A DNA stretch of 26,140 nt, taken from contig SAUG01000065.1 in the NCBI GenBank assembly GCA_011316305.1, forward strand, positions 1 to 26,140, read 5' to 3'. The notes under the pieces are model-generated. The model worked only from the letters and a program-made list of their open reading frames with translations. It was not told where the DNA came from and searched no databases. Made by a program: the position numbers and the translations under genes. Of this stretch, positions 10,156-21,399 are shown one piece after another. The first letter of the stretch is position 1, and every line of letters starts with the position of its first letter. The DNA is from Rusavskia elegans (taxonomy: Eukaryota; Ascomycota; Lecanoromycetes; Teloschistales; Teloschistaceae).

Positions 10156-10626
10156 TATTATAGGGCTACCTGGGGGTCCTGGTATCTCCAAGGGTTGGTT
10201 AGACTTATTAGTATATCTATAAACGGAGGTATAACGGGTAATTACTTCAAGTTAATATAAAAATAAGTCAGTTTAATTACTAGAGCAGTATATAGCGATA
10301 ACTGATAAATTAAATACAAGCTATAAAGGCGTCGAGTTCGGGATCTATATAGATAATAAGATCCTTCTTTCCTTAGGTATCTTACTCGCTAAGATAACTA
10401 AGATATCCTTCTTTAAATACCTTATTTACTAAGATAACTAAAATATCCTTCCTTAGGTACCTTATTTACTAAGATAACTGAGATACCTTCCTCAGGTACC
10501 TTACTCGTTAAGATAATTGAAACAATAATACTAAGTCCTTCCTATCTATCTAGGTATAATAAGGAGTTCCGGTACTGTACTGAGTACTACTACGTTCCCG
10601 AAGTCACGCCGCGCGTGCTTATAACA
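10156..10626 (+). mobile_element. Solo LTR of a second, unrelated family
   Basis: A 471-bp insertion in the 5' leader of element C, absent from the equivalent place in A and B. It starts TATTATA, ends TATAACA (ancestrally TG...CA with a 7-bp inverted end) and is bordered by the perfect duplication AGTAG at 10151-10155 and 10627-10631. No coding part, which is what remains after LTR-LTR recombination. It retains more GC, CA and TG (CTACCTGGGGGTCC near the start, CACGCCGCGCGTGC near the end) than its surroundings, so it is either younger or was not strongly hit by RIP. Confidence 0.75.
10363..10526 (+). repeat. Four tandem ~40-bp repeats inside the solo LTR
   Basis: The unit is of the form CCTTCCTTAGGTACCTTA..TACTAAGATAACTRAGATA. 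Four copies begin near 10363, 10407, 10447 and 10486 and diverge by a few bases each. Tandem units in an LTR often act as promoter or enhancer modules; that is inference here. Confidence 0.75.
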
Positions 10627-10689
10627 AGTAGTTAAAGATCTATTTATAATAATCTATTTAAAAGGAGCAGTTTTAAATTAGATCTAGTT

Positions 10690-11500
10690 CTATATAGAAG
10701 ACTATCTTAGTAACTTCGAAAAATAAAGAGAAGAAAAAATATTTTAAATATTTTATTATTTTAATAACCTAATTATAGCTATTAAGGAAGCCTTTAGAAA
10801 AAACGATAAAAATAGGGTAATAGTAAAGAAACTAATAGTTCTAAGATAGTAAAAGTCGGTAGCTATTTATATTATTTAGTGTAGAACGTTAGTTTATAAA
10901 ATAGACTAGAAGGACTTAGTTTTAAAAGTTTACTTTTTTAAAGGATTTAGTAGTAGAATTAAGGAAGCTATAGTAGTAATCGAAGAACCCGATTTACTAG
11001 CGGATCTAATCGAGCTAGTAATAGAAATTAATACTAGATAGTATAAATAATATATTAATAAACAGGCGTTTAGAAAAATAGGACCTATTAAAAAATAGTC
11101 TAAAGGAAATCTAATAGAATTTAATACTACTAAAATTAAAAAATCGCGAACTAAAGCTTATTACTTATATAGAAAGATAGGATACCTTAAAAAAAATTAC
11201 TTAAATAAAAAGATAATAAAAGTAACTAAATACTATTTTAAAATAATAGAAAAATTATTTAAAAAAAAAGCTAGAAAATATATAACTAAAAGTTAGGCAG
11301 TTTACTATAATAATAAATACCTTATCTATTTATTAGATAAAAAGAGATCGGGTTAGTACTCTATAGAACTAAAAAGAGTAATAAAGAGATCTATATTAGA
11401 ATTTAAACTATATAATACGGAAAAATCTTTTATAGCAGCTTTTAAAATTAAAATCGGAAATTATAAAATAATAGCTTTCGTAAATAAAAAAAAAGAATAA
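10690..11500 (+). pseudogene. Element C gag with zinc knuckle remnant
   Basis: The plus strand reads a Ty3-type gag: a capsid-like region with EAFRKNDKN and KDLVLKVYFFKGF, then NTRQYKQY-like spacing, and a zinc knuckle at 11159-11200. The knuckle has exactly the C-x2-C-x4-H-x4-C spacing, but all four ligands are tyrosine codons (TAT/TAC), as expected from TGY-to-TAY and CAY-to-TAY mutation by RIP. The other breaks are TAG/TAA at likely Gln codons. The same protein can be read in A and B. Past 11500 the frame fades and I find no protease or RT that I can defend. Confidence 0.75.
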
Positions 11501-12399
11501 AATTATAAAAGGATTATATAATTAAATTAAAGAATATATTTCTAAATATTTCTAGTAAAATAATAGAATTACGGATATCGAAGTTAAAATAAAAAATAAA
11601 TTTATTAGAATATCTAGTTTTATAATAGTCGAAAGTTTTAGATAGTATATTATTTTAGAGATAGAATAGAAAGAATTAATTTTAGAAATACTAGTATAAG
11701 AAAGTACAGTTAAAAAAAAAATAGAATTATAAATAATATATTTTTTTATATATATAAACCTTTTATATATCGAATTAGATATTAGATTAAATACGGATTA
11801 CGAATAAATTATAGGAATTAATACCTTTTTTAAATAAGAAAAAGAAGTCTAGGAAATAAAGATTTAGAAAAAATACTATTACCTACTAATATAACTGGCT
11901 TTTAAATATAATAAAATCTAAGAGATAATTTAAAAACTATAGATAGAAGATATTAAATAAATCTATAGAAGTATTATTAAAGAAATAGAAAAAGTCGAAT
12001 ATAATCTAATATCCGAATTAAGCGAATATCTAAAAAATAGAATACCGGACTCTATACTAAAAATATAACTAAAAGATAAATAGTTTCTAACCTTTTTATT
12101 ATAAAATAAAATAGTCGCTAAAGAATAAAAATTAGCGGAAATATTAAAAGATCTAGATATAACTTATAATATCGATATATAATTTTAAAGGAATAGAAAA
12201 AAAATAAAAGAATTTTTAACTAGATACTCTTTTACGCGCTTATTAAATCTAAAGATTAAAAGAAATTAAAATCTTTTAGAAATTAATTTAGATCGACCGA
12301 ATTAGAAACCGGAATAGATTTAATAGATACTTTTTATACGGCTAGTATAAAACCTATAGAAGAGTAAAATACGACTAGATTATTAAATTTATTAAAACA

Positions 12400-12990
12400 A
12401 GATAATATATATTATTTCTAAACGATAAAATTACTTTTATATTTATCTAGAATATAATAATAAATAATAAAATACTTTTATTTTCTAAAAAGTCGGCGGA
12501 AATCCGATTTCTAAATAAAAATTTTTTTACGAATTTTTTTTTTAGAATCTAAAAAGTATTTAATATAATATTATACTTTAGTATATTTATTAAAAATATT
12601 CCTAATATTAGAATAAAGTTTATTTTTTTTTATTTTTAAAACGTTTCCCTATAGATATTAGTAATAGGAAAAAAACTAAATAATTAAACTAATATATAGA
12701 TAGTATTAAAAATTAAAAGATTATAAGATTTCTAAATACGAATATATTTACTATAAATATTACTATCTACTTTAACTTTATACTTTTTTAAAAGATTATA
12801 AAAATAGAGGCTATAAAAAAAAATATAATAATACCCCTCGACTAAATTTAATAAAAAGATTTTAAACGGTTATCTTTTCGAAAATATATAATAAAAATAT
12901 TAAAGAAAAAAAAACGAAAAAAAGAAAAAAAGTAAGCTTTAAAAAACCCCGTATATAGGAAAGCTAGATAAAAAGCGATATAGAAAAGGT
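12400..12990 (-). pseudogene. Element C antisense ORF remnant
   Basis: The minus strand, opposite to gag, reads KKNKLYSNIRNIFNKYTKV, homologous to antisense reading frames in A (16150-16570) and B (19990-20650). It ends beside the 3' LTR. Function unknown. The frame is broken by RIP stops. Confidence 0.5.
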
Positions 12991-12992
12991 TA

Positions 12993-13399
12993 TATTATAT
13001 CTATATTTCTATAGAAATACGCTAGAAAATTAGATAGATTAAATAATCTAATTATCTACAGCCGCCTATAGCTAATATAACCGACCTTTATAATAGATTT
13101 TTTAACAGACAACTATCTATCGGTACTATCGGCTACTTTTATTATATATATTATATTTATATTCTTATTAGATAGCTTTTTTTATCAGTCGTTAATATAA
13201 TTATTAAATATATTTCTACTACTGTTAATTACTTCTATAACGTAGATATTTCGTAATATTATAATCGTATCTTCGTAGCTGCGCGGGATTAGTTACGATA
13301 ATCTATACTAGAATTCCTTTACTATTTAGTAGTTCGGACTACGCCTACGGCTGTAGCTAGGCTCGAACGTAACGTCCTTTGATATACAGGGACGTTATA
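12993..13399 (+). repeat. 3' LTR of element C
   Basis: 407 bp, TATTATATC...GGGACGTTATA, followed by AATCC. Confidence 0.9.
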
Positions 13400-13404
13400 A
13401 ATCC

Positions 13405-14690
13405 TATAAAATCTAAAAAATTTTAAATATTTTTTTTATTTTTAGAAACTAGCTATTTCTTTATTATTTAAAGTTTATTAGCTTCTATAGTAATACTTCT
13501 CGATCTAATTACGTATTCTAAAAATATAATCTCTTTTTTAAAAAATTCTGATTTTTCTTTTTTAATTCTAAAATTTTTTTTTTTTAATTTTTATAATATC
13601 TTTTAAATATATTAGTAATATTTTTTTTTATTTTAGAAAATATTAATACGTTATCTATATAAAACAAAATAAAAATATCTAAATAATCGTATAATATTTT
13701 ATTAATTACTTTTTATAGGGTCGCGAAAGCGTTTATTAATCCGAAAAGTATTATTAAATATTTAAATAATCTATATTTCATTCTAAATACCATCTTTTGT
13801 TTATTTTCCTTTTTAATCTTTAGTAAGTTAAAAATATCTCTTAAATCGAACTTTATAAACTATTTAACTCTTTCGATTCTACTTTTAAAATCTACTAAAA
13901 GAGATAAAAAGTATTTATCCTTTTATATTACCGTATTAAATCGCCTAAAATAAATATAAAATCGAAGGTTTCTATTTTTTTTTTTTAAAATGAATATTAC
14001 TGGTTATCCTATTTTTAATTTAAAATAGCGTATATATCTTTATTTAAAATTATAGTCGATATACTATCGTAGTACTTTTAATTATTTATTATTTAGTCTA
14101 TAGATCGGCCTAGCTTTTAAATTTTCGGAGTCCGTAATAATAATTTCGTAATTTCTTTAGATATAAACTAGTAAAGGTAGTTTTCCTTCCGGTTCCTTTA
14201 ATATATTCTAGAAATCTTTAAATAGTTTTAGAATTTTATCTATAGTAGCTACTTTCTTTTTAGTTTACTATTTCTAAATAAAGATATTATATACCTTTTT
14301 TATCTCGGCCAGCCTTTTAAATATACTAAGTAGATAGTTTCCTATCTTTACCCGTATTATTTTCTAAACGATTTCTAGATTCTAAAATATAAACTATAGA
14401 ATATCTAAATAGATTTCCCTTTATATTTTTAAAATATCGAAAATAATTTTCTTTTTATATCTATTACTTCGTATCTATAGAGATTTAGTTTAATATTCGA
14501 TTCTAACGAACTCTATTTTATTAATAGTTTCTATAAAATATAGTTCCGTTTTTCTAGTTAAAGAGATATTAAACCTCTTTATATATTCATCCGATATAAT
14601 ATTTCGAGTTACTTTCGAGTTAACTAAAGCCTCTATAGATTATTCGTATAATATTAGTTAAATAAAAATCCGATCTTTATTTATTTTCCG
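13405..14690 (-). pseudogene. Element D pol, first part: protease and reverse transcriptase
   Basis: The minus strand reads a retropepsin-like start around 14570-14640: ALVNSKVTRNIISDEYIKRF, where the DSG motif has become NSK. Further down is a Ty3-type RT (about 14150-13550) with FGLINAFATL (fGL.NAPatfq block) and the catalytic box as FYIDNVLIFS near 13635-13665, where YxDD has become YIDN. Internal TAA/TAG stops are frequent, and D-to-N changes fit G-to-A RIP. The frame is cut at 13404 by insertion of element C and resumes at 9571. Confidence 0.85.
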
Positions 14691-14702
14691 GAATTATTAA
14701 AA

Positions 14703-15114
14703 TATAACGTCTTTATATATTAAAAAATATTATATTTAAATCTAGTTATAGCCGTAGATATAGTCCGAACTATTAAATAGTAAAGAAATTCTAGCGTAGG
14801 TTATTATAACTAATTCCGCGTAGCCGCGAAAGTATAGTTATAATATTATAAAATATCTTTATTATAGCGATAATTAAAAATAGAATAGTAAAAATATATT
14901 TAATAATTATAACAACGACTAATATAAAAAGTTATTTAATAGAAATAAAAAGCGATATATATAGTAAAAGTAGCCGATAGTACTAAAAGATAGCCGTCCG
15001 CTAAAAGCTTCTATTATAAAGGTCGGCTACGGTAGCTATAGGCGGCTATAGATAATTAGATTCGTTTAATCAACCAATTTTCCAGCGCGTTTCTATGGAA
15101 TCGTAAATATAATA
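14703..15114 (-). repeat. 5' LTR of element D
   Basis: 412 bp. Starts TATAACGTC (plus strand) and ends TAAATATAATA, followed by CGGGA. Differs from 7372-7783 largely by RIP-type transitions. Confidence 0.9.
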
Positions 15115-15255
15115 CGGGATTACTATAGAGCTTTAGATTATTAAAAACCGTTAACCCTTTATATCTGATATATAAAGTCAAGTTTACTAATTTAGATAAA
15201 ATAATATATGATAAAGTTATAGAATTTATTATATTCTATCTATAAAATTAAAAAT

Positions 15256-15330
15256 AATAAAAATCGAGCGATTTTTATATTAGTAGTAATTTATTAAAAA
15301 TCTTATAGTATTACGTCCGGACGGGCTTAG
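15256..15330 (-). repeat. Right TIR of MITE
   Basis: Ends GTCCGGACGGGCTTAG then TA. The reverse complement matches 7073-7147 with mismatches that are mostly transitions. Confidence 0.8.
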
Positions 15331-15431
15331 TATTTTTAGTACTATATTCTCCCCTATATATCTAATCTTTATCTTTATTTTCTTTTTTATCTTTACTTCT
15401 TTTTTTAAATTAATCGTTTTATTTAATATCG

Positions 15432-15843
15432 TATAACGTTCCTATACGTTAAAGGACGTTACGTTCGAGCCTAGCTACAGCCGTAAGCGTAGTCCGAACT
15501 ACTAAATAGTAAAGAAATCCTAGTATAGATTTTTATAACTAATTTCGTATAGCCGCGAAAGTATAGTTATAATATTATAAAGTATCTTTATTATAGCAGT
15601 AATTAAAAAAAGAATAGTAGAAACGTATTTAATAATTATATTAACAACTAATAAGAAAAGCTATTTAATAGATATAAGAAATGATATATATAATAGAAGT
15701 AGCTAATAGTACCGATAGATAGCCGTCCGCTAAAAATCTCTATTATAAAAATCGGCTATAACGGCTATAGGCGGTTATAGTTAATTAGATTTATTTAACT
15801 AGCTAATTTTCTAGTATATTTCTATAGAATTATAGATATAATA
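15432..15843 (-). repeat. 3' LTR of element A
   Basis: 412 bp. Plus-strand start TATAACGTTCC, preceded by TATCG. The adjoining internal sequence (PPT side) resembles that of B and D. Confidence 0.9.
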
Positions 15844-16149
15844 TAGTTCTTTTTATATCGTTTCCTATCTAGTCTTTCCGTATACGGAATTTTTTAAAGA
15901 ATTAATTATCTTCTATTTTTTTATTTCTTCTTTTTTAATATTTTTATTATATATTCCCGAAAAAGTAATTAATTAAAATCTTTCCGTCGAATTTAGTTAA
16001 AGGGTATTATTATATTTTTTTCTTATAGCCTTTATATTTATAATTTTTTAAAAGAATATAAAATAGAAGTAGATAGTAATATATATAGCGAGTATACTTA
16101 GGCCTAGAAATCTTATAATCTCTTAATTTCTAATATTATCTATAAATCT

Positions 16150-16570
16150 ATCTACTTTTTCTAGCTTTTCTACTTTAATAGTTGTAGGGAAATATTTTAA
16201 AGATAAAAAAAATAAGCTTCGATCTAATATTAGAAATATTTTTAATAAATATACCGAGGTATATTATTATATCGAATCTATTCTAGATTCTAAAAAAGAA
16301 ATTCGTAATAAATATTTTATTTAGAAATCAGATTTCCGTTAATTTTTTAGAAAATAAAAATATTTTATTATTTATTACCGCGTTTTAAATAGGCGGGAAA
16401 GTAATTTTATCGTTTAAAAATAGCGCGTTTTATCTTATTTTAACGAATTTAATAATTCTATTATATTTTATTCCTCTATAGATTTTATACCAGCCGTATA
16501 AAAGGTATCCGATAAATTAATTCTTAGTTTCGATTCTATCGATTTAAATTAATTTTTAAAGGAATTTAAT
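16150..16570 (+). pseudogene. Element A antisense ORF remnant
   Basis: The plus strand, opposite to gag, reads KDKKNKLRSNIRNIFNKYTE, then KEIRNKYF, KYFIIYYRVLN and NNSIIFYSS. It aligns codon by codon with the plus strand of element B, including stop codons at the same positions (ancestral Gln/Trp). Non-RIP differences between the two copies fall mostly in third codon positions. No family recognised. Confidence 0.55.
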
Positions 16571-17329
16571 TTTTCTTAACTTCTAGATATAGTACGCGTA
16601 TAAAAGAGTATCTAATTAAAGATTCCGTTATATTATATTTATTCTATTCTAATTAAATATTAAAATTATAATTTATATTTAGGTCTTTCGATATTTCCGT
16701 TAATTTCTATTCTTTAGTAACTATTTCGTCCTATAATAATAAAGTTAAAGACTATTTATCTTTTAGTTATACTTTTAGTATAGAGTCTAGAGTTCCTTCT
16801 AGTTATTTTTCCGGTTCGAGCAAAGAATAGTATTCGATTTTTTCTATTTCTTTAATAATATTTTTATAGATTTTTTTAATTATTTCTATTTAGAATTTTT
16901 AGATTATATCCTAGATTTTATTATATTTTAATACTAGTTAAAAAAGTAGATAGTAATATTCTTTTTAGATTTTTATTTCCTATACTTCGCCTTTTTTTTT
17001 AAAAAAGTCGTCGATTTCTCTAATTTACTAGTAATTCGTATTTAATATAATATCTAATTCTCTATATAAGAGATTTTTATATACGAAAAGATATATTATT
17101 TATAGTTCTATCTTTCGTCCGACTATATTTTTTTATACCGATATTTTAAAAATTAATTTTTTTTATTTATTTCCGAATATAATATATTATCTATAATTTA
17201 AGATTATTATAAAGTTTAAAACTCCGATAAATTCGTTTTTTATTTTAATTTTAATATTTTTAATTTTATTAGTCTATTACGGTCGCGTTTAAATATATCT
17301 TTTAATTTAATTATATAGTCTTTTTATAA

Positions 17330-18200
17330 TTTTATTTTTCTCTTTTCTATTTACTAGAACTATTATTCTATAATTTCTAATTTCGACTTTAAATACTACT
17401 ATAAAAGATTTTTCGGTTTTATATAATTTAAATTCTAATATTAACCTCTTTATTACTCTTTTTAGTTCTATAGGATACTAACCCGATCTCTTTTTATCTA
17501 ATAGATAAATAAAGTATTTATTATTATAATAAACTGTCTAACTTTTAGTTATATATTTTCTAGCTTTTTTTTTTAATAATTTCTCTATTACTTTAAACTA
17601 GTATTTAGTTACTTCTATTATCTTTTTATTTAGGTTATTTTTTCTAAGGTATCCTATCTTTCTATATAAGTAATAAATTTTAGTTTATAATCTTTTAATT
17701 TTAGTAGTATCGAATTCTATTAGATTTCCTTTAGACTATTTCTTAATAGATCCTATTTTACTAAATATCGATTTATCTATATATATTTTATACTACCTAG
17801 TATTAATTCTAGTCGCTAGTTTAATAAATACTATTAGTAAATCTAGTTTTTCGATTACTATTATAGCTTCCTTAACTTTTATATAGAATTATTTATAGAA
17901 ATAGACTTTTAGAATTTAATCTTCCTAGTCCGTCTTATAAACTAATATTTTAAATAAAATATTATAGATAACTACCGATTTCTACTATTTTAAAACTATT
18001 AATCTTTTTTCTATTATTCTATCTTTATTATTATCTCTAAAGACTTCTTTTATAGCCGTAATTAGATTACTAAAAGTATAGAAGATCTATAATATTTTAT
18101 CTTTCTATTAATTTTCTAGATTATTAAAGTAGTTTTCTATACGAGGCTATATCTAATAAAAGATTATCTTTTCTAGATATAATATTATAAATAGAACTTT
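17330..18200 (-). pseudogene. Element A gag remnant
   Basis: The minus strand reads the same gag as in element C, with the zinc knuckle at about 17635-17676 again carrying four Tyr codons at the metal-ligand positions (YYLYRKIGY). Stops are TAG/TAA type. Flanked upstream by a ~170-nt leader from the 5' LTR. Confidence 0.72.
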
Positions 18201-18374
18201 AATTATTTTATTTAGAAACTGGTTTATATATAATATAAAGTAGATATTTATCTAAATAAACTAAGATTTTAAAGATTTTCTATCTCTTTTATAAATATTA
18301 GATATTATCGCTTTAATAGTATCGCTTTAATTTATAAGGCGGGGTAATAAAACTAATATAGTAAATCGTTAAAA

Positions 18375-18786
18375 TATAACGTTTCTATATATTAAAAGGC
18401 GTTATATTCGAGCCTAGCTATAGCTATAAACGTAGTTCGAATTATAAAATAGTAAAGAAATCCTAATATAGATTATTATAACTAATTCCGCGTAGCTATA
18501 AAGGTATAGTTATAATATTATAAAATATCTTTATTATAATAGTAATTAAAAAGAGAATAGTAGAAACGTATTTAATAATTATATTAATAACTAACGAGAG
18601 AAACTATCTAATAGAAATAAGAAATAATATATATAGTAAAAGTAGCCGATAGTACTAATAGGTAGCTATCTGCTAAAAGCTTCTATTATAAAAATCGGCT
18701 ACGGCGGCTATAGGCGGCTATAGTTAATTAGACTCGTTTAACTAGCCAATTTTCCAGCGTGCTTCTATGGAATCGTGGACGTAATA
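18375..18786 (-). repeat. 5' LTR of element A
   Basis: 412 bp, ending TGGACGTAATA and followed by TATCG. It retains some TG/CA near its end (CTATGGAATCGTGGAC), so that end escaped part of the RIP. Confidence 0.9.
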
Positions 18787-18799
18787 TATCGGTATTATT

Positions 18800-19484
18800 T
18801 AAATATTTATTATCTACTATCTTGCCGCTAACCTGCTTTAAATACCCGGAGTAAACGAAATAGCTTCGAATCTTTTCGGCGCTATTATAAATCTTAATAC
18901 CCGTCTAAAGAAATTTACGAAATGTTATTATATTAAAGGCTACGCGATATTTCTTTATCTAGGTTTTAAAGATTAAAAAGAACTTTTCGATAGAGTTATA
19001 GTTGGGCGAATAGAACGGTAAATACTAGATTTTTACTCTATAACTACCGCAGAAATCTTTAACTCTCCTATTTTTATATATAAAGCAGTTATTAAAGATA
19101 AATATTAACTTCGGACTAAAATAAACATTATATAATAAAAGGACCTACTATTCTAGAAATTATTTAAAACGATAGACTTTAATCCTATTATAGTAGATCG
19201 TATACGTTAATAGACCGTCCGAGTAATAAATAGAGAAAATATTATACTGTTGCAAGCGATAAAAAGATATTCGGACTATCGGCTTTATATTTAATTTAAA
19301 CTATCAATACTTGCGGTAAAACGTATATTTATCAGCTATACTTTTATTAAAGTATATAAACTAGTTATAGCGGTAGGCGCTAATAGCGAGGATATAATAT
19401 TTATAAAAGATTTTTAACTATTCTTTTATTTTTTACTATAATTACTTTCTACTAATCTTTATCGTCTTTAGAATCTAGCCGATT
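18800..19484 (-). pseudogene. Tc1/mariner transposase, C-terminal part
   Basis: The minus strand continues the transposase interrupted by element B. It shows YSDGLLTYTIYY (the sAyTvdG.l block), RRVKDFCGSY, and the diagnostic LPFYSPNYNSIEKFF near 18980-19023, the DDE_3 block LPPYSPDxNPIExxF with P-to-F, D-to-N and P-to-S changes. It ends with YFVYSGYLKQ, matching the 'hf.hsGY' tail of fungal Tc1-like transposases. The catalytic-site Asp of the preceding strand appears as Asn. Non-functional. Confidence 0.82.
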
Positions 19485-19892
19485 TATAACGTCCCTGTAT
19501 ATCAAAGGGCGTTACGCTCGAACCTAGCTACAGCCGTAGATGTAGTCCGAGCTACTAAATAGTAAAGGAGTCCTAGTATAGATTATCGTAACTAATTCTA
19601 TATAGCCGTAGAGGTACGGTTATAATATTATAAGGTATTTTTATTATAAAGTAATTAAGAAGAGAATAGTAGAGACGTATTTAATAATTATATTAATAAC
19701 TAATAAAAGAAGCTATCTATAGAAGTAATAAGCGATATATATATTAAGAATAGCTATAAAAGCCGATAGTAGCCGTATACTAAAAGCCCTACTAAAGGCA
19801 GCAGCTATAGCGGCTATAGACGGCTATAGATAATTAGGCTCGCTTATTTAACTAATCTTCTAGGGAACCTCTATAGAGTTATAGACGTAATA
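19485..19892 (-). repeat. 3' LTR of element B
   Basis: 408 bp. Plus-strand start TATAACGTCCCTGTAT, end ATAGACGTAATA, preceded by CGATT. Confidence 0.9.
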
Positions 19893-19989
19893 CGGCCCCC
19901 TCTATATCGCTTTTTACCTAGCTCGGTTACTATATATAGGGTATAAAAAGGTTTCCTTTTTTCTTTTTCTCTTTATTTAATAAGTATTT

Positions 19990-20650
19990 CTATTATATAT
20001 TCTCGACGAGAAAACCGCTTAAAATCCTTTATTTATATCTAATTAAAAGGGATTAAAATATCTTTTCCTTATTCCTTATATATTTATAATCCTTTAAAAG
20101 AGTATAAGGTCGAGGTTAGTAGTAATACCTATAGTAAATATACTCGGGTTCAGAAATCCTACGACCTCCTAATCTCTAATACTATTTATATATTAATTAG
20201 CTACTTACTTTTTTTAGCTAACCTTTATCTAGAGAAGCGTCTTAAAGATAAAAAGAATAAACTATATTCTAATATCGCGAGCGTTTTTAATAAATATTCC
20301 GAGGTTCGCCGCTATATTAAATCCTTCCTTAAATCCGAAAAAGAAATTTATAATAAACGTTTTACTTAGGAGTCCGACCTCCGTCGACTCTTTAGTAAAT
20401 AAAAATATCTTATTATTTATTATCGTACTTTAGATAAACGCGAGAATAATCTTATTATTTAGGAATAACGCGTCCTAGCTCGTCTCGATAAAATTAATAA
20501 TCCTATTATATTTTACTCCTCCGGTAGTTTTATACTAGCCGCGTAAAAGGCGTCTATTAAATTAATTCCTAGATTTATTTTAAATAATATAAATCAGTTC
20601 CTAAAAAATTTTAACTTCTTTTAACCTATAGAGACTATAGGGTTCTAAAG
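19990..20650 (+). pseudogene. Element B antisense ORF remnant
   Basis: The best-preserved copy of the antisense frame: about 210 codons on the plus strand, broken only by a few TAA/TAG. Readable motifs are NPLKEYKVEVSSNTYSKYT, KDKKNKLYSNIASVFNKYSE, KEIYNKRFT, RVLARLDKINNP and IIFYSSGSFILAA. The product is Lys/Glu/Arg-rich with alternating helical-looking segments and no signal peptide. It lies between the 3' LTR and the gag-distal end and converges with gag. No known family comes to mind. It could encode an accessory protein or be an old captured gene. Confidence 0.55.
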
Positions 20651-21399
20651 AAAGTCTAGCGAAAGGTTCCTTCTCTACTATCTCCGTATATTTCTTATTT
20701 AAATATCTATATTATAAGTTATTTCTAGTTCTTCTAAGAGCTCTACTAACTCCTGCTCTTAAAATACTATCTCGTCCTATAATAATAGCGATAGTAACCA
20801 GTCGAAGTCTTTATTTCTAGATTAAACGTTAAGCTTTAGGTCTAGAGTTCCTTTATTCTAATTTAACTAATTAGGTTTATAGTATTCGATTTTATCTATA
20901 GCGTTAATAATATTTATATATACTTTTCTTACGTAGTCTATCTATAACTATTAAATTAGTTTTCCGCTTTTATTATATTTTTTCGTAAACCTTTAGAGTA
21001 GCTAGTAGTAGTCTTTCTAAATCTATATTTCCTATATTTTTCCGCTATCTTTAAATTTTATATCTAAGTCTTTAATTTCTTTATAGGATATTATCGACTT
21101 AACGTCTAATTCTTTATATAATAGGTTTTTATAGGCTAGAAAATATATTATCTATAGTTCTATTTTTTTACTAACTATACTTTTTTCGGTCGTTTTTCCT
21201 AAAATTAATTCTTTCTATTCGTTTTCTAGGACTATATAGTCCCTCTGATTCTCGATTATAGTAAAGTTTATTATTTTAATAAATTTATATTTCGTTTTAA
21301 TCTTAATATCTAGTATTCTATTATTATATATTATTTATTCGTAGATATAATCTTTAATTTTTTTATAAAATTCTCTTATAATTTTATTATCTTCCTCTC

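Larger units (their letters stand above)
9577..13399 (+). mobile_element. Element C: gag-bearing retrotransposon nested in D
   Basis: 407-bp LTRs (9577-9983 and 12993-13399) with a perfect AATCC duplication at 9572-9576 and 13400-13404. It is inserted in D pol between RT and RNase H, in the opposite direction to D. Internal length is 3009 bp including a solo LTR insertion; without it, 2533 bp, nearly equal to elements A (2531) and B (2545). It encodes gag on the plus strand and an unidentified antisense ORF near the 3' LTR. I see no RT, RNase H or integrase motif. The equal internal lengths in three copies argue for an amplified defined element rather than random deletions. Confidence 0.87.
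7372..15114 (-). mobile_element. Element D: Ty3/gypsy chromovirus-type retrotransposon, pol only
   Basis: 412-bp LTRs at 7372-7783 and 14703-15114 are flanked by the perfect duplication CGGGA (7367-7371 and 15115-15119). Transcription is on the minus strand, so 14703-15114 is the 5' LTR. With nested element C removed, the element is ~3.9 kb and the internal part ~3.1 kb. Reading down the minus strand it holds protease, RT, RNase H, integrase and chromodomain remnants. The protease begins within about 100 nt of the 5' LTR, leaving no space for gag. The left LTR still begins TGTAACG, whereas every other copy starts TATAACG or TATAATA, a RIP change. Many stops and altered catalytic residues mean it is dead. 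Confidence 0.88.
7073..15330. mobile_element. MITE-like element (~510 bp) split by retrotransposon D
   Basis: Inverted ends starting CTAAGCCCG occur at 7073-7147 and 15256-15330 and match over ~75 bp. Each is bordered outside by TA (7071-7072 and 15331-15332). After removing element D and its 5-bp duplication, about 510 bp remain, with no room for a transposase. This is a miniature inverted-repeat element with a Tc1/mariner-like TA target. The TIRs include AAAAATCGCTCGATTTTT, itself a near-palindrome, so each arm can also fold on its own. Confidence 0.75.
15432..18786 (-). mobile_element. Element A: gag-bearing retrotransposon
   Basis: 412-bp LTRs at 15432-15843 and 18375-18786 with a perfect TATCG duplication (15427-15431 and 18787-18791). 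The gag strand is minus, so 18375-18786 is the 5' LTR. The internal region is 2531 bp. Gag is readable at 18200-17330, and an antisense ORF at 16150-16570. No pol motif is seen. It is inserted in the host Tc1/mariner element, 94 bp beyond the right TA of the MITE. Confidence 0.88.

Noticed and set aside
10363..10526. CRISPR-like array
   Set aside because: The repeats are contiguous with no unique spacers, diverge from each other and lie in an LTR of a eukaryotic element.
18375..18786. A and B as one large tandem element
   Set aside because: Each has its own LTR pair and its own distinct TSD (TATCG and CGATT), so they are separate insertions.
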